Assembly (NCBI RefSeq): GCF_003367245.1
Contig: NZ_QRGR01000030.1
Coordinates: forward strand, 1 to 64,000
Length of the DNA stretch: 64,000 nt
Source of the DNA: Pontibacter diazotrophicus
GTDB taxonomy: Bacteria > Bacteroidota > Bacteroidia > Cytophagales > Hymenobacteraceae
Direction: 5' to 3'
Shown here: positions 1 through 8,632 of the stretch, piece after piece
Layout of the letters: each line of letters begins with the position of its first letter
Numbering within the stretch: the stretch's first letter is position 1
Notes under the pieces: model-generated
The model's database searches: none
What the model saw: the letters and a program-made list of their open reading frames with translations, nothing else
Told to the model about the DNA's origin: nothing
Program-made: the position numbers and the translations under genes

Positions 1-60
1 TGCCTCGAACTCCTTCAGGATTTTGGCGATCTGCTGCGGGGTAAATGTCTTTCTCTTCAT
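1..60 (-). mobile_element. IS3-family transposase OrfA, N-terminal fragment cut by window edge
   Basis: Read on the minus strand from the ATG at 58-60, the first 20 codons give a peptide beginning MKRKTFTPQQIAKILKEFE. This is the usual opening of IS3/IS911-type OrfA, a small helix-turn-helix protein that with OrfB makes the DDE transposase. The rest lies beyond the left edge, so completeness cannot be judged. No terminal inverted repeat was identified with confidence in the bases just to the right. Confidence 0.7.
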
Positions 61-348
61 AAATAACTGTTCAAAGTTAAAGGTTTTACTCTACTTCAAA
101 ACAGTTCTATTTGCTGGGGAGCTGACAAAGGTAATCTACAAGATCCTTAACAGGATGGCAGAATAGAAAACCTGATTCATCTTTAAGAGTCTACTTCTTA
201 CATGCTCAGTGGAGCAGAAAAGTGAAAGCAGCAAAAGAGAAGCTTTTACCGTTAAGCACCTTATGTAGCCTGTGCTATGGCTCTTAGTGCAATAATCTTA
301 AATTTGTAGAAGACGATTTCTACTCCTTAACCTAAAACCCGGACACTC
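61..348. other. Intergenic region between the IS3 fragment and meaB
   Basis: No convincing gene on either strand. The left part probably contains the terminal end of the IS3 element, but I could not define its inverted repeat. The only functional signal seen is the promoter-like TAAATTTG at 299-306 ahead of meaB. Confidence 0.5.
299..306 (+). promoter_or_regulatory. Bacteroidota-type -7 element upstream of meaB
   Basis: TAAATTTG matches the TAnnTTTG -7 consensus of the primary sigma factor of Bacteroidota. It lies 42 bp before the TTG start of meaB. The expected upstream TTG (-33) is not clear, so this is a moderate prediction. Confidence 0.45.
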
Positions 349-1329
349 TTGGCTAAGCGATTTAGTGCAGAAAAATATGTAGCAGGCATTTTAGCTGGTG
401 ACAGAGTGATGCTGAGCCGCGCCATCACCTTAGTGGAAAGCAAGCTGCATTCCGACCAGGAACTGGCGCAGGAGGTTATCAGCCAGGTGCTTCCACATGC
501 GGGTAATTCCGTACGGATAGGTATAACAGGAGTACCGGGTGTAGGGAAAAGCACGTTTATAGAAGCCTTCGGTATATACCTGATTCAGCAGCAAAAAAAG
601 AAACTGGCTGTGCTGGCCATCGATCCGACCAGCCAACGCTCCGGCGGCAGCATACTAGGGGATAAAACCCGTATGGATACGTTGGCAACTAATCCGCAGG
701 CATTCATACGGCCTTCTCCGGCAGGGAAATCACTGGGTGGCGTAACCAGGAGTACACGCGAATCCATCATTCTCTGCGAAGCAGCCGGTTTTGATACGAT
801 TTTTGTAGAAACGGTGGGCGTAGGCCAATCAGAAACAGCGGTGCATGCCATGGTAGACTTTTTCCTGTTGCTAATGCTCGCCGGCGCCGGCGATGAGTTG
901 CAGGGCATCAAGCGCGGCATCATGGAAATGGCCGACGCCATCGCCATCACCAAAGCCGACGGCACCAATGCAGACAAAGCCAAAATGGCCCGCGCCGAAT
1001 ACCAGAACGCCCTGCACCTCTACCCAAAAGCAGCCTCTGGTTGGCTGCCGCAGGTCAGCACCTGCTCTGCCCTTCAGCAAACCGGCCTCGACACTATCTG
1101 GCAAACCATGACCGATTACCTGCAGCTTACGCACAGCAACGGCTTTTTTGAGCAAAAGCGCCACAGTCAGAACCTGCAGTGGATGTATGAAGCCATTCGG
1201 CAGGGTTTGGAGGAGCATTTCTATCAGCATCAGCAGGTAAAGGAACAGCTTCCCGGTATTGCGGCGCAGGTAAAGGAAGGGCAGAAATCTGCTTTTGCTG
1301 CCGCTTCGGAGCTGTTGGGATTGGTGTAG
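349..1329 (+). CDS. meaB: Methylmalonyl-CoA mutase-associated GTPase MeaB (ArgK family)
   Basis: G3E-family P-loop GTPase of 326 residues that chaperones adenosylcobalamin-dependent methylmalonyl-CoA mutase, protecting and reloading its cofactor. Visible motifs: Walker A GVPGVGKST near residue 60, then LAIDPTSQRSGGSILGDKTRM, the switch segment FVETVGVGQSE and the base-recognition region AITKADG. Length matches the family. The start is a TTG at 349; it gives the usual N-terminus (AKRFSAEKYVAGIL...), whereas the first ATG (409) would remove conserved residues. The gene stands alone here, with no mutase subunit beside it. A TAAATTTG element upstream suggests its own promoter. Confidence 0.93.
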   Translation: MAKRFSAEKYVAGILAGDRVMLSRAITLVESKLHSDQELAQEVISQVLPHAGNSVRIGITGVPGVGKSTFIEAFGIYLIQQQKKKLAVLAIDPTSQRSGGSILGDKTRMDTLATNPQAFIRPSPAGKSLGGVTRSTRESIILCEAAGFDTIFVETVGVGQSETAVHAMVDFFLLLMLAGAGDELQGIKRGIMEMADAIAITKADGTNADKAKMARAEYQNALHLYPKAASGWLPQVSTCSALQQTGLDTIWQTMTDYLQLTHSNGFFEQKRHSQNLQWMYEAIRQGLEEHFYQHQQVKEQLPGIAAQVKEGQKSAFAAASELLGLV

Positions 1330-1634
1330 TAGGTAAAGCTTAAAAAATACTTTTACTGGATCAAACTACCTGCTGCTGTTTCGGACATCTTTGTCCGAAA
1401 CCAAACTGCCGGGGACATCCTTCCCCCCGTTTCTGTAATACCGGGTCAAACCATCCCTGCCCCTCCTTGTCCAAGGATGGGAGCCTGGATAAGCTGCGTA
1501 GTAAAAGCCTTCACCTCCCGTAAGCTTCCAGCTTAAAGCAGGTTAACGCTTGTTATAATTACGCTTTAAAACAAAACCGCCTGCCACAAATGTAGCAGGC
1601 GGTTTCTTATTAAATCAAATCTCTATAGCAACTG
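1330..1634. repeat. Intergenic region with a cluster of short hairpins
   Basis: No gene seen. Three consecutive GC-rich hairpins occur: 1378-1401 (arms GTTTCGGACA / TGTCCGAAAC, 4-nt loop), about 1410-1429 (CGGGG / CCCCG) and 1451-1480 (CCATCC / GGATGG with an inner TCCTTG / CAAGGA). They share a GGACATC(C/T)TT-like or CATCCTTGTCC core, so they look like relatives of one REP-like unit rather than a single terminator. A separate rny terminator lies at 1574-1605. Confidence 0.45.
1574..1605 (-). terminator. Hairpin terminator of the pheT-zapA-rny operon
   Basis: AAACCGCCTGC (1574-1584) pairs perfectly with GCAGGCGGTTT (1595-1605) around a 10-nt loop. It lies 30 bp beyond the rny stop codon on the minus strand. 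A/T runs on both sides would let it act on transcripts from either direction, including meaB. Confidence 0.7.
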
Positions 1635-3266
1635 CTACTTGGCGTAGCTGATGGCGCGCATCTCGCGGATAACTGTGATCTTGATTTGTCCGGGATACTG
1701 CATCTCTTTCTCGATTTTCTGAGAGATATCATAAGATATCTGGGATGCTTTTTCATCTGATACGTTATCTGCATCTACCATTACGCGCAGCTCACGGCCG
1801 GCCTGTATGGCGTAGCACTGGTTTACACCTTCGAACGAAACAGCTGTTTCTTCCAGCTCTTTCAGACGCTTGATGTAAGACTCCATGATCTCGCGACGGG
1901 CACCTGGTCTTGAACCGGAGATAGCATCGCAGGCCTGTACCAGCGGAGACACCATGGCAGTCATCTCTACTTCATCGTGGTGGGCTCCAATGGCGTTGCA
2001 AACATCCGGATGCTCCTTGTATTTCTTGGCCAGCTCCATACCGATGATAGCGTGTGGCAGTTCCGGCTCATCCGGTGTTACCTTACCAATATCGTGTAGC
2101 AGACCAGCGCGCTTCGCGTGTTTCACGTTCAGGCCAAGCTCGGCGGCCATGGTGGCGCAAAGGTTGGCTACTTCGCGTGAGTGTTGCAGCAGGTTCTGCC
2201 CATAAGATGAACGGAAACGCATACGTCCAACCATTCGAATCAGTTCAGGGTGCAGTCCGTGGATGCCTAAGTCAATGGCAGTACGCTCTCCAATCTCTAC
2301 TATTTCTTCTTCAATATTTTTGCGTGTCTTGGAAACCACCTCCTCAATGCGGGCCGGGTGAATACGGCCATCTGCTACCAGGCGGTGCAACGACAGACGG
2401 GCAATCTCACGGCGAACCGGGTCAAAACCAGATATAATAATCGCCTCAGGCGTATCGTCCACGATGATTTCCACACCAGTGGCAGCCTCTAAAGCGCGGA
2501 TGTTACGGCCTTCGCGACCAATGATTTTACCTTTGATGTCATCGCTCTCGATATTGAACACCGACACGCAGTTTTCAATGGCATGCTCTGCCGCAGTACG
2601 CTGAATCGTTTCGATAACGATTTTTTTGGCTTCTTTCGTAGCCGTCAGTTTGGCCTGGGCCACAATGTCTTTAACATGGGAAGAAGCTTGTGTCTGCGCC
2701 TCACTCTTCAGCGCCTCTACCAATTGCTCCCGTGCTTCAGAAGCAGTAAGGCCTGCTATTTTCTCCAGCTGGCCTACAATCTCGTTGTGCTTCTTTTCTA
2801 CTTCCTCTTTGCGCTTTTTAAGCTGCTCCTGTTGTGTGGTCAGGTTCTCTTTTTCCTTGTCGAGCTGGGCGTTCATCTGCGCTCTTTCCTTATCCAGCTG
2901 CGCGGCTACATTCTCCCGCTCTTTTTCAAGCTCTGTCTCCAGGCGCTTGGTCTGCTCCAACTGCTTTTGAGCTTGCTGCTCGCGCTGCTTTACCTTGTTC
3001 TCGTTCTGGATGATGATGTTCTTTTTCTTGTTCATCTCCTCATCGAACTCAGACTTCAGCTTCAGGTATTTCTCCTTGGCCTCTAAAATGCGGTCTTTCT
3101 TGATGCTCTCAGCATTCAACTCCGCCTCACGGATGATGCTTTTTGCCTTCTGGCGTGCATCTTCCTCCTGCTGCTTATAGACCTTCTGCAGCATGGCGCG
3201 CCCAATGAACACGCCCACTGCGAGCGCGACAACGGCAGTTAATAAAATATAAAGGATATCGGGCAT
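1635..3266 (-). CDS. rny: Ribonuclease Y
   Basis: Membrane-anchored endoribonuclease that initiates mRNA decay. Features in order: an N-terminal transmembrane helix (MPDILYILLTAVVALAVG), a long charged coiled coil over roughly residues 30-190, a KH RNA-binding domain containing the IIGREGRNIRALE loop, and an HD phosphohydrolase domain with LLHDIGK near residue 390 that carries the catalytic metal ligands. I chose the ATG at 3264-3266 (543 residues) because it places the membrane helix at the N-terminus as in the family; an earlier in-frame ATG at 3314 adds 16 unconserved residues. Last gene of an operon with pheT, a coiled-coil gene and zapA. Confidence 0.95.
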   Translation of the reverse strand: MPDILYILLTAVVALAVGVFIGRAMLQKVYKQQEEDARQKAKSIIREAELNAESIKKDRILEAKEKYLKLKSEFDEEMNKKKNIIIQNENKVKQREQQAQKQLEQTKRLETELEKERENVAAQLDKERAQMNAQLDKEKENLTTQQEQLKKRKEEVEKKHNEIVGQLEKIAGLTASEAREQLVEALKSEAQTQASSHVKDIVAQAKLTATKEAKKIVIETIQRTAAEHAIENCVSVFNIESDDIKGKIIGREGRNIRALEAATGVEIIVDDTPEAIIISGFDPVRREIARLSLHRLVADGRIHPARIEEVVSKTRKNIEEEIVEIGERTAIDLGIHGLHPELIRMVGRMRFRSSYGQNLLQHSREVANLCATMAAELGLNVKHAKRAGLLHDIGKVTPDEPELPHAIIGMELAKKYKEHPDVCNAIGAHHDEVEMTAMVSPLVQACDAISGSRPGARREIMESYIKRLKELEETAVSFEGVNQCYAIQAGRELRVMVDADNVSDEKASQISYDISQKIEKEMQYPGQIKITVIREMRAISYAK

Positions 3267-3380
3267 AACTATTAAGCTTTTATAGTGAATAAAAACATAT
3301 AGCAGTGCCTGCAAAGGGACAGGGTATGACTTATAGCCCTAACGAAAAATAAAAGCGGCTGGCCAGAATGGCCATGTTGC

Positions 3381-3671
3381 CTACTTCACATTTACTGATG
3401 ATAAGAGTTCTTCCAGAACGTTGAGTTTTTGTCCGATGTCTGCACCGTGGGTGTCTTTGTCCTCCTCCAGTTTCACCTTGTCCACCATCGTTTCAAAGGC
3501 AACCAGGGCCAGCAGATCCTGCTTGTCCTGCAAGCCGAACTGATCCTTGAAAAAGCGCAGGCGCTCATTCAGAATCTTGCCAACAACTCTAATTCTTTCT
3601 TCTTCCTCCTCCTTTACCCGCATCGGATACTCGCGTTCCGCGATGCGAATCTTTATAGCTAATTCTCCCAT
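3381..3671 (-). CDS. zapA: Cell division protein ZapA
   Basis: A 96-residue ZapA homologue: the N-terminal segment (LAIKIRIAEREYPMRV) matches the beta-strand head and the rest is the alpha-helical dimer/tetramer stalk. ZapA binds FtsZ and bundles its filaments at the Z-ring. It lies between the coiled-coil gene and rny on the same strand, an order common in Bacteroidota. No lesion is seen. Confidence 0.88.
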   Translation of the reverse strand: MGELAIKIRIAEREYPMRVKEEEEERIRVVGKILNERLRFFKDQFGLQDKQDLLALVAFETMVDKVKLEEDKDTHGADIGQKLNVLEELLSSVNVK

Positions 3672-3748
3672 CCGTTGCGTTTTAAGGGTTGTGCTTTCTC
3701 AGGTGCTTTCATAGCGTTGGGCCCTACCGGCCCATTATATGCTGGTGC

Positions 3749-4045
3749 TCAGTCCTGTAGATAAGCGATACACTTATCAATTTCTCTGATATATTCGTTC
3801 AGCTTGAGCTTTAACTCTGTCGAATTTGCAGGGTTTCCTGCTATCGTGTTTACAATTTTAACAATATTCTCCTGATTTTGAAAATTTTTTATTTGTTGAT
3901 CCTTTTCATCGACTAAACCTTCCAGGATTTTAATTTCCTCCTGGGCATTGTTTAGCTTCTGCTGCACGTCGGTGTAGCGGGCGACAAGTTTGCGCAACTT
4001 ATCCTCAATATGCTGAAGTTGTTGTATCTGCTTTTCCTTTGGCAT
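3749..4045 (-). CDS. Coiled-coil protein between pheT and zapA
   Basis: A 98-residue, highly charged, almost entirely helical protein with heptad-like spacing (for example LQHIEDKLRKLVARYTDVQ). It starts four bases after the pheT stop and precedes zapA. It has no enzymatic motif. Position beside zapA and the coiled-coil build suggest a structural partner in cell division, analogous in form to ZapB, but that role is inferred from context only. Confidence 0.75.
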   Translation of the reverse strand: MPKEKQIQQLQHIEDKLRKLVARYTDVQQKLNNAQEEIKILEGLVDEKDQQIKNFQNQENIVKIVNTIAGNPANSTELKLKLNEYIREIDKCIAYLQD

Positions 4046-4049
4046 AACA

Positions 4050-6470
4050 CTATTTGCGAATTAAAGCTCCCAACTGTTTCTCAAATTGTTGCATCAGGCG
4101 ATTCATCGTTGAGTCAATCACCTTATCGGTCAGGGTTTGCTGTTTGTCCAGCAACGTGAAGCTGATAGCATAGGCTTTCTTGCCGGGCGCTATCTTGTCG
4201 CCTTCGTACACGTCGAACACATTCACATCCTGCAGCAGCTTGCGCTCTGTCCGGAAGGCGATGTGCCTGATCTGGTCGAAGGTAACATTTTTATCGAGTA
4301 CGAGCGACAGGTCGCGGCGCACTTCCGGGAATTTAGGCAGCTCTTCGGCCACCAGGTTGTCTTTGTACTTCTTCAGGAGGTAATCCCAGTTCAGCTCCGC
4401 ATACCACACCTGCTCCTTCACTTCCATGAAGCGGCTCACGCCGGCATCCAGTGGGCCAAGCTCGGCAATCACAATACCATTTTTCAGGTAGGCGATGCCC
4501 TGCCGCATATAGCTGTTTGGCTGCAGTGGCTGCACCTCAAAATCACCGGCATTCAGCTTGCGTAGCACGTTCTGCACTACTCCTGCCAGGTCATGAAAGG
4601 AAGATTTGTTACTCTGCTGCTGCCAGCTCTCAGCGGTTACGTTGCCAGCCATATACAGGGCCAGTTTGCGGCTCTCCCTGGTGCTGCCGTCCTCCAGCTG
4701 CTCGTATACCTTGCCCAACTCAAACAGCTTCAGGTCGCGCTGTCGGCGGTTGATGTTGCGGCGCAGCACCTCCAGCCCTGAAAACACCATGCTCTTGCGC
4801 AGCACATCCAGGTCTTCGGAGTTATAGTTCACGACCCGCACCAGACCCGCTACCTCTGCTTCGCCGGCAGGTTGATAGTAATTGGAGTTGGTAATGGAGT
4901 TAGTGATAATCTCATGGAAGTCGTTATCCGCAATATAATTTGAGATGGCTTCCGTTACGTTCTCAGCATACGGCTTCGGGAACTTGGCCAGGTAAGTCGT
5001 CGCCAGATCCTCAGACATTTCAATGTTGTTGAAGCCGTAGATGCGCAGGATTTCTTCCACCACATCGGCCTCACGGGTTACATCTACCTTGAACGGGGGC
5101 ACTGAAAACTGAATGTATTCTCCTGTTTCGCCGGTTACCTCCACTCCTAAATCGGTCAGGATTTTTTTAATACGCTCTGCCCCAACGTGCTGCCCAATCA
5201 GGGTATGCGCACGTTCTATGCTGAGTGTGATGATTTTGTTTTCAATCGGTGTAGGGTATACATCCACAATTTCAGAAGACACCTCGCCACCTGCTACTTC
5301 CTGCATCAACAAGGCAGCGCGCTTCAGGGCATGCAGCACCATGTTCGGGTCGGTGCCACGCTCGAAACGGAACGATGCATCTGTTTTCAGGCTGTGGGTC
5401 ATGCCGGTGCGGCGCACCCAGTCCGGGGAGAAGTAGGCGCTCTCGATGAAGATGCTGGTGGTTTCGTCTGACACCCCGGACTCCTCGCCTCCAAACACGC
5501 CACCAATCGCCATCGGGCCTTCTGTGTCGCAAATCATCAGGTCCGTTGCCTGCAGTTTGCGCTCCACGCCATCCAGCGTTTTGAAGGTGGTGCCTTCGTC
5601 CACGGTTTTCACAACGATTTTATCGCCTTTTATTTTATCTGCATCAAAGGCATGCAGCGGCTGTCCCAACTCGTGCAGTACATAATTGGTCACATCCACC
5701 ACGTTGTTTATCGGCGATAAGCCGATAGCACGCAAGCGCTTCTGCATCCACTCCGGCGACGGCCCCACGGTTATACCAGACACTGTTACACCGGCATAGC
5801 GTGGACAAGCCTCTGCGTTCTCCACCTCCACCGCAACTGGGCGGGAAGTACTGCTTACCTTGAAGTCTTTTACTGAGGGCAGAACCGCTTTAGCATCTGT
5901 CAGCGCCTGCAGGTCGCGGGCTACGCCGTAGTGCGAAGCAGCATCGGCGCGGTTCGGCGTCAGGCCAATTTCAAATACTTTATCAGAGCCCAGGCCGAAG
6001 AACTCGGCGGCTGGTGTACCGTTTGGCAAATCCGTGTCCAGCACCATGATACCGGCATGCGATTGGCCAATTCCAATCTCATCCTCGGCGCAAATCATCC
6101 CCTCCGAAACGGCGCCGCGTATTTTGGATTTCTTAATTTTAAAGGCTTCTCCGCCTGTTGGGTATAAGGTGCTGTTGATAGTTGCCACCACCACGCGCTG
6201 CCCAGCCGCCACGTTGGGCGCACCGCACACAATCTGGCTTGGCGTGCCGTTGCCGATGTCCACGGTTGTGATGCGCAGGCGGTCCGCATCCGGGTGAGGT
6301 TCGCAGGTCAGCACCTCGCCCAGCACAATGCCTTCCAAGCCTCCCTGTACCATGTCAAACGTTTCGATGCCCTCTACCTCCAGGCCTGCGCCTGTCAGCA
6401 AAGCACCTACTTCTTCCGCATCTTTATCTATATGAATCAGTTGTTTCAGCCAGTCGAATGAAATCAGCAT
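4050..6470 (-). CDS. pheT: Phenylalanyl-tRNA synthetase beta subunit
   Basis: The 806-residue beta subunit of the alpha2-beta2 PheRS that charges tRNA-Phe. In order: the N-terminal tRNA-binding (EMAP/OB) domain with CEPHPDADRLRI near residue 57, the B3/B4 editing domain that removes mischarged Tyr-tRNA, the B5 domain, the catalytic-like core and the C-terminal ferredoxin-like anticodon-binding domain (FPEVRRDLSLVLD). Length is normal. It heads the minus-strand operon; a TAATTTTG promoter element lies about 55 bp upstream. Confidence 0.97.
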   Translation of the reverse strand: MLISFDWLKQLIHIDKDAEEVGALLTGAGLEVEGIETFDMVQGGLEGIVLGEVLTCEPHPDADRLRITTVDIGNGTPSQIVCGAPNVAAGQRVVVATINSTLYPTGGEAFKIKKSKIRGAVSEGMICAEDEIGIGQSHAGIMVLDTDLPNGTPAAEFFGLGSDKVFEIGLTPNRADAASHYGVARDLQALTDAKAVLPSVKDFKVSSTSRPVAVEVENAEACPRYAGVTVSGITVGPSPEWMQKRLRAIGLSPINNVVDVTNYVLHELGQPLHAFDADKIKGDKIVVKTVDEGTTFKTLDGVERKLQATDLMICDTEGPMAIGGVFGGEESGVSDETTSIFIESAYFSPDWVRRTGMTHSLKTDASFRFERGTDPNMVLHALKRAALLMQEVAGGEVSSEIVDVYPTPIENKIITLSIERAHTLIGQHVGAERIKKILTDLGVEVTGETGEYIQFSVPPFKVDVTREADVVEEILRIYGFNNIEMSEDLATTYLAKFPKPYAENVTEAISNYIADNDFHEIITNSITNSNYYQPAGEAEVAGLVRVVNYNSEDLDVLRKSMVFSGLEVLRRNINRRQRDLKLFELGKVYEQLEDGSTRESRKLALYMAGNVTAESWQQQSNKSSFHDLAGVVQNVLRKLNAGDFEVQPLQPNSYMRQGIAYLKNGIVIAELGPLDAGVSRFMEVKEQVWYAELNWDYLLKKYKDNLVAEELPKFPEVRRDLSLVLDKNVTFDQIRHIAFRTERKLLQDVNVFDVYEGDKIAPGKKAYAISFTLLDKQQTLTDKVIDSTMNRLMQQFEKQLGALIRK

Positions 6471-6524
6471 GTTATTTTTTGTTTCTTTTATTACTTAGCC
6501 TCTGCAGCAGAAGCCAATGCTTTT

Positions 6525-6557
6525 CAAAATTAAGAATTTAAATTTTAGGAGACACAA
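6525..6557 (-). promoter_or_regulatory. Promoter of the pheT operon
   Basis: On the minus strand TAATTTTG (6525-6532) matches the TAnnTTTG -7 box, with a TTG at 6555-6557 about 22 bp upstream, near the -33 spacing used by Bacteroidota sigma factor. It precedes the pheT start by about 55 bp. Confidence 0.5.
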
Positions 6558-6712
6558 GTATCAGGATACAAGACATAAGACTTTTACATGAATGCGTCAC
6601 TTGAATGCCTGCATGTATTTGTAAGCTAATTTATGGTTCATTCTGTAAAGTTGTTTATTTCATAAATAAGCAACTTTATGCCTTAAATCTTGTGTCTAAC
6701 GTCCTGTGTCCT
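6551..6712. repeat. Imperfect inverted repeat of CTTGTGTC-type units
   Basis: The left arm (about 6550-6581) consists of ACACAAG / ATACAAG / ACATAAG units. The right arm (about 6685-6712) contains TCTTGTGTCT and GTCCTGTGTC, roughly its reverse complement. The spacer holds no gene. Between pheT and the DUF1684 gene this may be a dispersed intergenic repeat and could fold in RNA downstream of the DUF1684 gene. A related CTTGATACTTGTGTCC stretch lies at about 8591-8605. Confidence 0.45.
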
Positions 6713-6715
6713 CTT

Positions 6716-7345
6716 TCAATGTGCTCCCTCATACGTCTTCTCCCCTGCCGGAATGGCTATGTCGAGGCGATTATCCTTTGGCGGCACCGGGCATACATAA
6801 TCAGGGTTATAGGCGCAGAAAGGGCTGTAGGCGCGGTTAAAATCCAGCACCACCGTCTTCGCATCTTCCTCGAAAGGGATGTCCAGATAGCGGCCGCCGC
6901 CATAGGTATCGTAGCCGTTGGTTCTATCGGTGAAGGGCACAAACAGTTGCTCTTCCTCGTCAGACGCCGTGCTCGCTTTTTTATACAGCGTCAGGCGCTG
7001 CGGCTGGTCCTCCAACTCAAATGAGGCAGTGGCATAGCGTACGTAGGCTTCGTTGCTGCCGTCGGTCATGGGCATGAGCAGGGTATCCTGCTGTGGCAGT
7101 TGCTCTACCTCCGCCTTCACACGGTAATCAGGGTCCGGCTCGAAATACACCAGGTTCTTAAAATTGCGGCGGTCTTCATCTTTGAAAGGGCTGTTAGCGC
7201 GACTCCGGAAAGTCAGGTCTTTGTCTGTACGCTCCTGCTGCAGCGGCTTTATGTAGTTGTCTTCGTTAAAGAAGGTTTCCTGCACAAAGTAGAAGAGCAC
7301 CAATGCGATGCCCGCAAATATGATCAGCCTGAGTGGTCGTTGCAT
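6716..7345 (-). CDS. DUF1684 domain-containing envelope protein
   Basis: About 209 residues from the ATG at 7343-7345 (an in-frame TTG three codons earlier is less likely). An N-terminal membrane helix or uncleaved signal (LRLIIFAGIALVLFYFV) is followed by the DUF1684 domain, recognised from its C-terminal block YLDIPF...VVLDFNRAYSPFCAYNPDYVCPVPP. Family members are secreted or anchored proteins of unknown activity. No operon partner on this strand. Confidence 0.85.
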   Translation of the reverse strand: MQRPLRLIIFAGIALVLFYFVQETFFNEDNYIKPLQQERTDKDLTFRSRANSPFKDEDRRNFKNLVYFEPDPDYRVKAEVEQLPQQDTLLMPMTDGSNEAYVRYATASFELEDQPQRLTLYKKASTASDEEEQLFVPFTDRTNGYDTYGGGRYLDIPFEEDAKTVVLDFNRAYSPFCAYNPDYVCPVPPKDNRLDIAIPAGEKTYEGAH

Positions 7346-7505
7346 AAGGTTCAATAGCTATTTTATGCAAAGGTCGGAAATTTTTGGAGAGGTTGTTGGG
7401 GAAAATAATGAAGGCAATCACTTTCTACCAGGGAGCAGTTCTGCTTTGGCGCTGTGTGAAGACGCATAGAAAAGACCGAAACAAAATAATTCCGTAAATT
7501 GAAGC

Positions 7506-7736
7506 ATGGAAAACTTGTTGAATAGAATAACACTTAATCCTGAGATTTGTCATGGGAAACCGACTATCAGGAATAAAAGGTACACAGTTGACTTGATTCT
7601 CGACCTGTTGACTTCAGGCATGACAGAGGCTGAAATACTTGCAGATTATCCTGCATTAGAAAAAGAGGATATTTATGCTTGCCTGGCGTATGCTGCTAAA
7701 CTAACCAGGACAAAATCTTATACCAAGACTGCATGA
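7506..7736 (+). CDS. DUF433 antitoxin-like protein
   Basis: A 76-residue DUF433 protein; the diagnostic segments are ITLNPEICHGKPTIRNKRYTV and a YPALEKEDIYACLAYAA helix. DUF433 proteins are small winged-helix-type DNA-binding proteins usually encoded ahead of DUF5615 PIN-like toxins, where they are thought to act as antitoxins. The stop overlaps the downstream ATG (ATGA at 7733-7736), so translation is probably coupled. The antitoxin reading frame is intact although its partner is not. Confidence 0.85.
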   Translation: MENLLNRITLNPEICHGKPTIRNKRYTVDLILDLLTSGMTEAEILADYPALEKEDIYACLAYAAKLTRTKSYTKTA

Positions 7737-8084
7737 AGTTTCTGGTAGACGCCCAACTGCCATCAAAGCTATGTGAGATTCTCGAATCGGTAGGGTTTCA
7801 TTCTATTTATGTAGATTCCTTACCAACTGGAGACGAGACTCCTGACAATGTTATTTGCGCTTATGCAGATAAAGAGGACTTTATCGTAGTTACAAAAGAC
7901 TCTGATTTTTATCACTATGATTCTAGGCCAGCCAAAAAGACTATTTCTGATTACAACAGGTAACATCAGGAATAGAAGGCTTTTCTCTTTAATAAGAGAT
8001 AATGAATTGATAGTTAAGACCCTATTTGAAACATGTAATTATCTGGAAATGTCAAATGACGGCATAATAGGACATGAAGCGTAG
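7733..8084 (+). pseudogene. DUF5615 PIN-like toxin, frameshifted
   Basis: The first frame encodes KFLVDAQLPSKLCEIL and VVTKDSDF, the signature start of DUF5615 PIN-like nucleases, but ends after 76 residues with an unrelated tail. From 7917 a second frame (net shift of one base, right after the CAC codon at 7913-7915) continues MILGQPKRLFLITTGNI and stays open to the TAG at 8082-8084, restoring the remainder of a normal protein of about 115 residues. The lesion cuts off the C-terminal acidic part of the fold, so the 76-aa product is probably inactive. Either the toxin has been inactivated or an indel is missing from the assembly. Confidence 0.85.
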
Positions 8085-8155
8085 TAAAACATCAAAATAA
8101 AAACAGTTTAACTGCCATAGGTATTTATCAGTTATCAGCACTATTACCAAATCCG

Positions 8156-8163
8156 TACTTTTG
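8156..8163 (+). promoter_or_regulatory. -7 promoter element before the SRPBCC gene
   Basis: TACTTTTG followed by C, 26 bp before the ATG, matches the Bacteroidota TAnnTTTG box. The same CCGTACTTTTG context recurs before the peroxiredoxin operon. The -33 element is not clear. Confidence 0.45.
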
Positions 8164-8189
8164 CCTCAACTAAGCTCCTTTTACAAACC

Positions 8190-8576
8190 ATGAAAGACTT
8201 CAAGAAATATTACATCATACCCGCATCTCCGGAAGAAGTATACCTGGCCCTGACGCACCCGCTTACCATACAGGCCTGGACGGGTGACAAAGCAGACATG
8301 TCGGCGGAGCCCGGATCTGAGTTTTCGCTGTGGGACGGCAGCATTGTGGGCAAGAATCTGGAGTTTGAAGAGGGGAATAAAATCGTGCAGCAGTGGTACT
8401 TCGGGGAGCAGGAGGAAAACTCAATCGTCACTATTAAACTGCACCCACACAAAAGCGGCACTTCGGCAGAGCTCAGGCACACCAACATTCCGGACGAGGA
8501 TTTTGAGGACATGGTAGAAGGCTGGAACAACAGCTACTTCGGTGCCCTGATTGAGTTTTACGAGGACGAAATGTAA
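8190..8576 (+). CDS. SRPBCC / AHSA1-type START-like domain protein
   Basis: A 128-residue single-domain protein of the SRPBCC (AHSA1-like) fold. The typical opening KYYIIPASPEEVYLALTHP and the mid segment FSLWDGSIVGKNLEFEEGNKI mark the hydrophobic ligand-binding helix-grip fold. Cytoplasmic, no signal peptide. The ligand cannot be predicted. A single-gene unit with its own promoter-like element. Confidence 0.85.
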   Translation: MKDFKKYYIIPASPEEVYLALTHPLTIQAWTGDKADMSAEPGSEFSLWDGSIVGKNLEFEEGNKIVQQWYFGEQEENSIVTIKLHPHKSGTSAELRHTNIPDEDFEDMVEGWNNSYFGALIEFYEDEM

Positions 8577-8632
8577 GAAAGCGTTGTGGCTTGATACTTG
8601 TGTCCCCTTTATCAAAAAGACATCCTATCAAC

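Noticed and set aside
3100..3314. Upstream in-frame start for rny at 3314
   Set aside because: It would put 16 unconserved residues before the membrane helix; ATG 3264-3266 fits the family.
3267..3380. Possible 6S RNA between zapA and rny, by analogy with zapA-ssrS linkage in proteobacteria
   Set aside because: The gap is only 114 bp, too short for 6S RNA, and no typical open-promoter-like bulge was seen.
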